Source: an uncultured Verrucomicrobiae bacterium | GTDB taxonomy: Bacteria; Verrucomicrobiota; Verrucomicrobiia; Limisphaerales; AAA164-E04 | Direction of reading: 5' to 3' | Length of the DNA: 64,000 nt | Assembly: GCA_951813855.1 (NCBI GenBank) | Contig: OX638380.1 | Span: 2,868,876 to 2,932,875, forward strand | In this document: positions 57,837 to 64,000 of the stretch, piece after piece | How the letters are laid out: each line of letters begins with the position of its first letter | Numbering within the stretch: position 1 is the first letter of the stretch | Program-made: the position numbers and the translations under genes | Notes under the pieces: model-generated | The model's input: the letters and a program-made list of their open reading frames with translations, nothing else | Told to the model about the DNA's origin: nothing | Databases searched by the model: none

Positions 57837-58553
57837 GATGGGTTCATGGTTGCCGAATCACTCAATTGAATTTTGCCTCGTGATTTTCGTCCCCGGGCCC
57901 GGGGTATAGCCGGAGGGGTGGCCGAGGGATCAGGTTCCGGTTGCCGGCGGTTCAGGGGCGGTGGATTGCTGAAGGGAATTCCGCGACGCGACGGTGGTCG
58001 TTGGTCCCGGGCTTCAGCCGAGGGAGTGGCCTGAGGGGGCGGAGATTTTTCCCGGCCGCCGGATTTCGATGGAGAGTCCGACGAGGCTGATGATGGAGGG
58101 CGTTGCCGCTTGGCTCGAGCGTTAGCCACGAGATCGACCGGCTGTCCCGGACCGTGCTCCTGCCCCTGATAGAAAACGGCGAGCGAACGATCGCTAGCGG
58201 TGGGATCATAGCGAAGCTCGACGGTTTTGCCGATCAGTGCGCCGTCGACTTCGTAAAGGCGGGTATCGAGGGAAACCGTGCGGTCTCTTTTGACCTTGCG
58301 AAAGGCTTGGCATCAGAACTTTTGATCGAGCCAATCCTGGCTTTCGGCAAGGCGCAGCCGATCCATCGATCGACTCCATTGGGACAGCGGCGATTCGTTG
58401 TCGATCCCATGGTGAGGGGTTTGATGATATTCATCCTCGATCCAGCGATGCAGCCGATCATTAAGTTCTTGGAGGGAAGCCGGTTTCTGTTCTTCGCAAA
58501 CGAGCAGAAACTGTTCCCGGACCGTCCGAAAAAATCGCTCGATCTTACCCTTA
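57833..58553 (-). pseudogene. C-terminal part of a Mu/TniA-type DDE transposase
   Basis: The frame entering from the ISAzo13 end reads RTPKGKIERFFRTVREQFLL, LHRWIEDEYHQTPHHGI and DWLDQKF, then TGA at 58313-58315, and continues in the same frame with QAFRKVKRDRTVSLDTRLYE, VDGALIGKTVELRYDP and a long Pro/Ser-rich basic tail to the TGA at 57833. This is the end of the rve core with the catalytic Glu region and the Mu transposase C-terminal barrel. The N-terminal half is absent: the sequence beyond the inserted ISAzo13 is unrelated. The tail overlaps the start of the ATPase gene. Confidence 0.75.
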
Positions 58554-60095
58554 GGGGTTCTCGCATAATTAAACTGTCGTTTTTTTGTGTGCGTATCAAA
58601 TGTATTATTTACATTCATGGGGCTTTTATTTATAATTCCATTCACCATGAAACTTCTCTTTAGTTAAGCGCAAATTTTGCATTTGTTCATCAGTAATTTT
58701 TATGCCAGTCTGATATTTGGATTTATCTAACATGCAATTTATTTTCAACCCATTTTTAGTTGTTGTATTGCTAATCAAATTAACTATGGTTTCATAATTG
58801 GTTAATGGGCGTCCCCGCCAATTCATCGAAATGCATGAAAACATTCGATGTTCAATTTTATTCCACTTGCTCGTACCCGGAGGAAAATGACAAACTGATA
58901 TTTCCATATTAAGTTCATCTGCCAGTTTTTGCAACTCGGTTTTTCATAATTTATTACGACTACCATTTGAACCACCTCCATCAGCCATAATTAATAGCTT
59001 CTTGGCATTGGGATGATTTTTTCGTCCCATTGATAGCCACCATCGACGAATAGTTTCTACCGCAAATTCCGCAGTATCGTGGTCAGTGCCTACACTTACC
59101 CAACCCGTATTGGTGCTCAGATCATACACGCCATATGGACTTGCTTTCGGTAGATTTGGATCGGGGAAATCATGCACTTTGACTAGTTCGGGATTTCCTT
59201 TCGGATGCCATTCGTTCCCCATATTTTTGTGCTGTCCCACCAGTTCCTTTTTTTTCGTGTCAACCGAAATCACTGGTTGGTTTTTCTTCAAGAATTTCCG
59301 GGATTTCCGTTCAATATGTCGAAATTGCTGGTTTCGATCGGGATGCTGTTTGCCTTCTAGGGTTTTCTGATTGCCTTGAAGGCTGTATCCCAATTCATGG
59401 AGCAAATTATTTACGGTGCGTTCACTTATTTGATGTCCCATTTCATTTAATGTGGTTTTGATTTGTTCAGCACTTTTGCAGGTCCAACGCAACGGATTTT
59501 CAGGATCACCTCGAGTCTCGGGTTCGATAAGTTTATCCAGATCTGACAAAAGAGTCTTATCGTGTTCGGTTATTGATTTCCGTCCCCCTCCAGCTTTCCT
59601 TTGGCGATTTTTATTAGGGATTGCTTCCGTTTTCAATTTATTAATTCCCGATCGAATCGTAGTGCAGCTAGCACCCGTAGCTTCGTGAACTATTTTTATT
59701 CCACCCCTACCAATGGCTATTGCCTCGGATGCTAGCCAATGACGTTTAGTCAATTCTTGGAAGATGGGTTCCAAGCTCAGATATTTTTTTCTGATAACGG
59801 CAACCTGATCGCTCACGCTTAATCATACCATACATATTTTATTTTTTCAACTTTTAAAAGTAATTAATTCCAATGCATTGATTGCCAGAGGATTGAAAAC
59901 TAAAGATTTCCGTCATCAAGCCTCCCCAAAACCATAGAATCGACCTAAATGGGTTGATAACTTCCAGCTCTAAATAAACCATCAAAATCAGTTATTAAAT
60001 CACCAGAGAGATTATCCGTCAATCGACATGTCAAAATGAAATTCTGACAATAGATTTAATCATTTGAACAAGTATGTTATTAATGCGAGTGCTCT
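58554..60095. mobile_element. ISAzo13-family element, copy 2
   Basis: Ends GGGGTTCTCGC (58554) and, inverted, AGAGCACTCGC (60095), flanked by TA at 58552-58553 and 60096-60097. It interrupts the Mu-type transposase. Its right TA is also the left target duplication of the adjoining IS630 element. Confidence 0.75.
58626..59816 (-). pseudogene. ISAzo13-family transposase, one nonsense codon
   Basis: Reads from ATG 59816 (MSDQVAVIRKKYLSLEPIFQ) to ADGGGSNGSRNKL, where TGG (Trp in copy 1) is TGA at 58941-58943, and then continues in frame (KTELQKLADELNMEISVCHF) to 58626. All DDE segments are present. Copy 1 is dead at a different codon, so the two lesions are independent. Confidence 0.8.
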
Positions 60096-60125
60096 TATCA
60101 ATCATTGCAAAAGTAATGTCATGTA

Positions 60126-61924
60126 ATTAGTGTCTAGTCCAAAAGTCAAAATCCATAGTTGATTTCTTTAAAAACTAAAAAAATAATTTCAAATTAGATC
60201 GAAATAAGTGGTTAAATCGACATATTTATCTTAAAACGATTTTTTTTTGATCTTTTACAGAATTCAAGACGCACCTCTCCCATTCTTGACATTGATTTGG
60301 CGATTTAGTTAAGCCGCTTTCGGACGAACCAATGGCTTGGAGAGACGCTGCAGCTCCTTGTTTCGAACGAGGCTGCCAAGGCGACAACAATTGGCACAGA
60401 GAACGGCTAGAGCTACGGTGCGTTTGAATCCGTCTGAGCCGTAGGAGTAGACTCGATTGAGGCCTCGGTGTTCCAAATGGTTGATGGCTGATTCGACAGC
60501 GGGATGTTGCTTCCGGGCGATTTTGAAAGCCTCGGTAGTCTCGCGTTCTTGCTCCTTTTTGGTAAGTTTCCCTTTTTTGGGCAAGGTTACTTCTGGAACC
60601 ATCTCCCGGAGTTTCTCCTGATTAGGTGGATTATGAAACCCTTTGTCGAAACTGCAACTGAACAAGTCTGGAAATAGTTTTTTGGTCTCCTCGAGGATCG
60701 GGATGGCCACGTGCACATCCTCTTCTTGCCACATGACCCGATAAGTCAAAACAAATTGGTGTTGATCTTCCACGATGCAAACGGGCACCCCGAGTTCTAC
60801 CGGTTTGCCTGCCTTTCCTTTCTGGATCCACCGCGTATGAGGTTCGAATACGGAATAGATCTTTTCGTCCGCCGGAATGGTTTCTCCTTGTAGAATTCGC
60901 CGATCCGCTTGACGCGACAAGAGACGACCGAATTTCAAAAAACCTTGGATTTGCCGGTGTTTTTTCGCCTTGATCTTCTTTTTCTCCCTCAGCCGATCCC
61001 ACGACGCACTGGCTCGCTCCAGGATTTGGTCGCAGGCCTTCAGATAAGCCTGGACCTGGTCGTGACGGCGGTTCGCCAGCTGAGCGGTGCGAACGGAAAA
61101 AAACAATTTCCGAATCTTCTTCAGCCAATGGTGACTTTGCCTCCACCCCTTCAGGTTCCGTTTTTTGCATTCACGAATCAGAGTTCGAATGCAATCATAG
61201 AGCAAATTGAGATCGGTGGGATAATGGACATCCGTTTCCACCACGAACGAATCGCAACGCGTTTTGAGTTGGTCTCCTTCTTGATGCCCCGCAACCTGCT
61301 GACCATGCTTGACGATCAGCAAGTTGATTTCCTCAATCAATTCGGGAGTCAAGAGATTGACGTTTTGAATCACGGTGGTTCGTTTATATTCTCCCCCCGG
61401 TTCGAAATCACCATGGCCTAAGACAAATCGCAACTGCTTATGATAATTAGCGAGGGTTAGCAAAAGATCGTAATTGCATCTTAAACTGTGTTTGATGAGA
61501 GCCAGAACTAGAATCGTCCAAGCACTCATGCCCGGACGACCGAATCCTTGGTCGCCGAACTGTTGAAAATGATTTTCCAGCAGCTGCTGTATCTGGAGCC
61601 ATAATGATTCGTTACCATAAACACTCTGTAGCCCAATCAAGATTCGAACGACGCCATCACGTTGCGTGGGGTCGAACTTAATTTCCTCGAAGGGTACTGG
61701 TTGAAATGCGGGTTGAGTGGTTCTGAAGATTCTCATGTTAGAAATCGAAGATTAGTCTCAAAGACGCTGACGATTGGTCTCAAGGACGCTGAAAGTCCAT
61801 TTTTCAGGTAAAAATCAAAGTTCCGACTCGAATGTTAGACAAATAAATCGAACAAAATGTTACAAAAAAACCGCTTGAAATGCAGGATTTATTGAAAATT
61901 GTCCCTTTTGGACCAGACACTAAT
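60126..61924. mobile_element. ISNCY-family element, copy 2
   Basis: Inverted ends ATTAGTGTC, target duplication TA (60124-60125 and 61925-61926), length 1799. Nested inside the IS630 element. Confidence 0.85.
60309..61736 (-). CDS. ISNCY-family transposase, second copy
   Basis: A 475-residue intact transposase almost identical to the one at 52488-53915; differences are QGFLKFGR, HNPPNQ and FKIARK. Both copies have complete ends and matching TA duplications, pointing to recent transposition within this genome. Confidence 0.85.
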   Translation of the reverse strand: MRIFRTTQPAFQPVPFEEIKFDPTQRDGVVRILIGLQSVYGNESLWLQIQQLLENHFQQFGDQGFGRPGMSAWTILVLALIKHSLRCNYDLLLTLANYHKQLRFVLGHGDFEPGGEYKRTTVIQNVNLLTPELIEEINLLIVKHGQQVAGHQEGDQLKTRCDSFVVETDVHYPTDLNLLYDCIRTLIRECKKRNLKGWRQSHHWLKKIRKLFFSVRTAQLANRRHDQVQAYLKACDQILERASASWDRLREKKKIKAKKHRQIQGFLKFGRLLSRQADRRILQGETIPADEKIYSVFEPHTRWIQKGKAGKPVELGVPVCIVEDQHQFVLTYRVMWQEEDVHVAIPILEETKKLFPDLFSCSFDKGFHNPPNQEKLREMVPEVTLPKKGKLTKKEQERETTEAFKIARKQHPAVESAINHLEHRGLNRVYSYGSDGFKRTVALAVLCANCCRLGSLVRNKELQRLSKPLVRPKAA

Positions 61925-62935
61925 TATATATCGAGTATCATCCAATTTAAAGTATGATTGGACCATTCCCATTTTCTTTTGGATGGATTGCATAATGTTT
62001 TGAATTTTCTGTTGCATCGTCTTTTTGTTGGGTATCATTATTTTAGCTAATCTTTGCTTTAAATGGTTCCAAACCTGCTCATCGGGATTTAATTCAGGGC
62101 TGTATGGAGGAAGATATTTCATTTCAATACTATCGTTTTCGGCTACGAACTCTTGGGTATAATCTGCTGTATGATAGCTGGCGTTATCACAAACAACAAT
62201 TATTTTCCGTCCCACATCCTTAGAGAGTTTCGATAAGAACTCACAAAAACGCTGGGCATTCATTTTTCCTTTGAAAATGTTAAATATCATCCGCCCGTCA
62301 GCGGATATGGCTGAAACTAGTTTAATCGAATAGCGATCCCCGGCATCTCGAACTACCGGCGTGACACCGATTCGAGACCAAGTGGTTCCTCGATGATAAT
62401 CAGCTCGGACTGACGCTTCATCCAAAAAGAGAATTAGGGCATTCTCTTGCTCAGCTCGTTGTTTCAAGCCTGGAAACATCTCCAGATACCGTTTGATTTT
62501 CTTCTGGTTTTGTTTGTAAGACTTGTGGATGGGGCGCTGGGGAGTTAATCCCATAGAATGAAGCAATCGACTGATGGTGGAAACGTGAACCGACACCCCG
62601 AATTGTTGTTTCAATAACACTTGCATGGTTTTGAGACTCCACAGGCAAAAGTCGAATTGAAATTGCTTGGGATTTCCCATAGTCACCGCGTTGTATAACC
62701 ATTGAGCCATTTCTTCTGTAATCTTACGGGGACGTCCTGATTTAGGATTGTCTTTGAGTCCTTCGTAACTCCCAGTCGAAAACCAAACGAGCCAGCGAAA
62801 TACTGTGCGTGCAGACATACCCATTACACTGACAACTTCAGCTACGGTTGAGCCATTTTTAACAGCTTCTACCGCAGTTGTTCGTAGTTCATAGGTATAG
62901 TGATTACGAGAAGATTGAGTTGGTTTATCGTTCAC
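61889..62935 (-). CDS. IS630-family transposase, C-terminus replaced by insertion
   Basis: A 348-residue frame starting MNDKPTQSSRNHYTYELRTT. Helix-turn-helix STVAEVVSVMGMSARTVFRW, then the DDE core: LILFLDEASVRADYHRG, IIVVCDNASYHTADYTQEF, LPPYSPELNPDEQVWNHLKQ. The last eleven residues (after DDTRYI) are encoded by the inserted ISNCY end. Before insertion the protein would have ended about eight residues after DDTRYI. Most of the catalytic domain is intact, so activity may persist. Confidence 0.85.
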   Translation of the reverse strand: MNDKPTQSSRNHYTYELRTTAVEAVKNGSTVAEVVSVMGMSARTVFRWLVWFSTGSYEGLKDNPKSGRPRKITEEMAQWLYNAVTMGNPKQFQFDFCLWSLKTMQVLLKQQFGVSVHVSTISRLLHSMGLTPQRPIHKSYKQNQKKIKRYLEMFPGLKQRAEQENALILFLDEASVRADYHRGTTWSRIGVTPVVRDAGDRYSIKLVSAISADGRMIFNIFKGKMNAQRFCEFLSKLSKDVGRKIIVVCDNASYHTADYTQEFVAENDSIEMKYLPPYSPELNPDEQVWNHLKQRLAKIMIPNKKTMQQKIQNIMQSIQKKMGMVQSYFKLDDTRYIISVWSKRDNFQ

Positions 62936-63056
62936 GTCTTTATAGACATTCGCAATACAAAAAACGTTGCAAAAAAAAATAAATATTTTTCATTTTTCGG
63001 ATTAATAAATTCCTGATCAATTATGACATTACTTTTGCAAAGATTGATATAGTCAG

Positions 63057-63371
63057 TTGCCGAATGCAAACCGTGGCGTTTTATCGTTACATTCTCCTGA
63101 GACTGCCAAGATAACGCACCCGTTCCATCCTTGGCGGGGTCGCACGTTTCGGGTTCATAGTTCCAACATGAACGTGGGCCGTGTTCCGGTGGTGCGTTGC
63201 ATTATAGATGACGAGACTTTGCGCTGTTTCCCTACGGCTTGGACGGACCGGCGCACCGTGGATGATTTCGAACGAACGTCGGCCGGGCGGGCCTGGTTCC
63301 GGATGGATGATCTGGAGGCCTTGCGCACCTTGATCGACGCGCTGGGCGATGATCAAAAATTAATTCGATAA
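63057..63371 (+). CDS. DUF5372-like protein
   Basis: Up to 104 residues from a TTG at 63057; no upstream ATG because the IS630 element ends ten bases before, so the true start may be lost. THPFHPWRGRTFRV and LRCFPTAWTDRRTVDDF match the DUF5372 pattern (HPFHP..G..F; LP..WTD). These genes usually accompany helix-turn-helix and recombinase genes in mobile elements, as the next genes here suggest. Confidence 0.6.
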   Translation: MPNANRGVLSLHSPETAKITHPFHPWRGRTFRVHSSNMNVGRVPVVRCIIDDETLRCFPTAWTDRRTVDDFERTSAGRAWFRMDDLEALRTLIDALGDDQKLIR

Positions 63372-63390
63372 ATGATCAAAAATTAATACG
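63349..63390 (+). repeat. Tandem 19-base repeat
   Basis: ATGATCAAAAATTAAT(T/A)CG occurs at 63349-63367 and 63372-63390, spanning the end of the DUF5372-like gene. One mismatch. Could be an attachment-type site or a small duplication. Confidence 0.6.
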
Positions 63391-63501
63391 CTGGCACCTA
63401 AAGTTGGCCATTAGTAACGAAATTATGCCGCATTCATGGGTTAAGTCCTTGACGGACTCGTTTCTTGTCATATTAATAAATGAGCTAACTGAACGACGCC
63501 T

Positions 63502-63954
63502 ATGACCGATAACAAGACCCAGCGCCTTCGCCGGTCCGGAACCCTTAATCCGCACCCGGAAAAGGTGATCGATCCCCTGTTCCTCGACAGCGAGTTTTTC
63601 GATCCGCGCGATCTGCTGCAGGTTCGCTACGAGATGGTGCGCCGCGCCGAGCAAGCGTCATTGCATGAGACCGCCAAAAATTTCGGAGCCTCGGTGCCCA
63701 CCTGCGTTCGCGCCAGGAAGGCTTTCCGCGAGGGCGGCTTGCAGGCGCTGATCTCCCAGCGACGGGGACCACGCGGTCCCCACAAGATTACCGCCGAGAT
63801 TCTCGCCTTCGTTGAGGAGTATCGAACTCATCATGGCCCGGTCGGCAGCCGTCAACTGGTTGCTCTCATCGCGGAACGATTCGACGTCAAGATCCATCCT
63901 CGCGGGCTCGAACGGGCCCGGGCGCAAGCTCAAAAAAAAACGATTCGTCAATGA
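63502..63954 (+). CDS. Helix-turn-helix protein of a mobile element
   Basis: A 150-residue protein starting MTDNKTQRLRRSGTLNPHPE with a helix-turn-helix (EQASLHETAKNFGASVPTCV, RARKAFREGGLQALIS) and a second wing-like segment (ITAEILAFVEEYRTHHGPVG). Typical of small DNA-binding genes that precede a recombinase gene. Near the end a nine-A run at 63932-63940 precedes the last five codons. Its stop overlaps the ATG of the next gene. Confidence 0.65.
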   Translation: MTDNKTQRLRRSGTLNPHPEKVIDPLFLDSEFFDPRDLLQVRYEMVRRAEQASLHETAKNFGASVPTCVRARKAFREGGLQALISQRRGPRGPHKITAEILAFVEEYRTHHGPVGSRQLVALIAERFDVKIHPRGLERARAQAQKKTIRQ

Positions 63955-64000
63955 GGAACTCGTGTCTGAATGCGGAAGGTCTCGAACGCTATCTCTACTG
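63951..64000 (+). CDS. Start of a third gene, cut by the window edge
   Basis: ATG at 63951 overlaps the preceding TGA (ATGA) and reads MRNSCLNAEGLERYLY to the edge. Position suggests a recombinase or a further mobile-element protein; too short to identify. Confidence 0.35.
   Translation, partial: MRNSCLNAEGLERYLY

Larger units (their letters stand above)
60098..63047. mobile_element. IS630-family element, split by ISNCY copy 2
   Basis: Left end TCAATCATTGCAAAAGTAAT (60098) and right end, inverted, TCAATCTTTGCAAAAGTAAT (63047), with TA duplications 60096-60097 and 63048-63049. The ISNCY copy at 60126-61924 lies within it near the transposase 3' end. Confidence 0.8.

Overview
The window looks like a chromosome segment of a Verrucomicrobiota (PVC group) bacterium. 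The support is a verrucomicrobial-type RpoD (block ending [10 protein letters not shown] before region 2), a type II pseudopilin with an H-X9-DG type C-terminal motif, a cysteine-free FmdB-like small protein, a COG4880 beta-propeller protein and large secreted proteins. This is a family-based inference, not a phylogeny. Host genes are GC-rich, and several islands are clearly more AT-rich and full of insertion sequences.

Layout. 1-4109 (minus): SPFH/HflK-like protein cut by the window edge, ABC-2 type permease, endonuclease III and a KamA-family radical SAM aminomutase. 4411-11696 (plus): a decayed sigma-70 gene followed by an enormous rpoD (1436 codons), whose spacer between regions 1.2 and 2.1 is about 880 residues. 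11925-16366 (minus): ammonium transporter, a secreted CxxCH/calcium-repeat protein and an FmdB-like protein. 16846-20088: two tandem IS256-family transposase genes inside an 18-bp imperfect inverted repeat. 20495-23219: exported transglutaminase-like protein, then an AT-richer stretch with doubtful small ORFs. 23519-27158 (minus): a four-gene glycan operon (GT4, methyltransferase, GT9, SDR). 27414-28841: DUF4266 lipoprotein and DUF3570-like barrel. 28874-31207 (minus): DUF255 thioredoxin-fold protein. 31355-36047: LolD-like ATPase, FtsX-type permease and a secreted protein with start/stop overlaps.

36403-41797 is a first mobile-element graveyard: a helicase-like gene stub cut by a transposon, and an IS256 copy split by an ISAzo13-type element. 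42229-51866 returns to host genes: pseudopilin, grpE-dnaJ-rsmE operon, flavoprotein disulfide reductase, a winged-helix protein, a STAS protein and a 1083-residue COG4880 protein. 52154-63051 is a second graveyard. One small host gene is interrupted by two different insertion sequences, both with readable target duplications. A transposon-like module (Mu-type transposase, AAA ATPase, toprim protein) is broken, and ISAzo13, IS630 and ISNCY elements are stacked at its transposase end. The right edge holds a DUF5372 gene, a helix-turn-helix gene and the start of a third gene.

The most unusual items are the giant RpoD with its decayed neighbour and the broken AAA/toprim/Mu-transposase module. No tRNA, rRNA or CRISPR array was recognised. 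All identifications are by eye from motifs; no database search was run.
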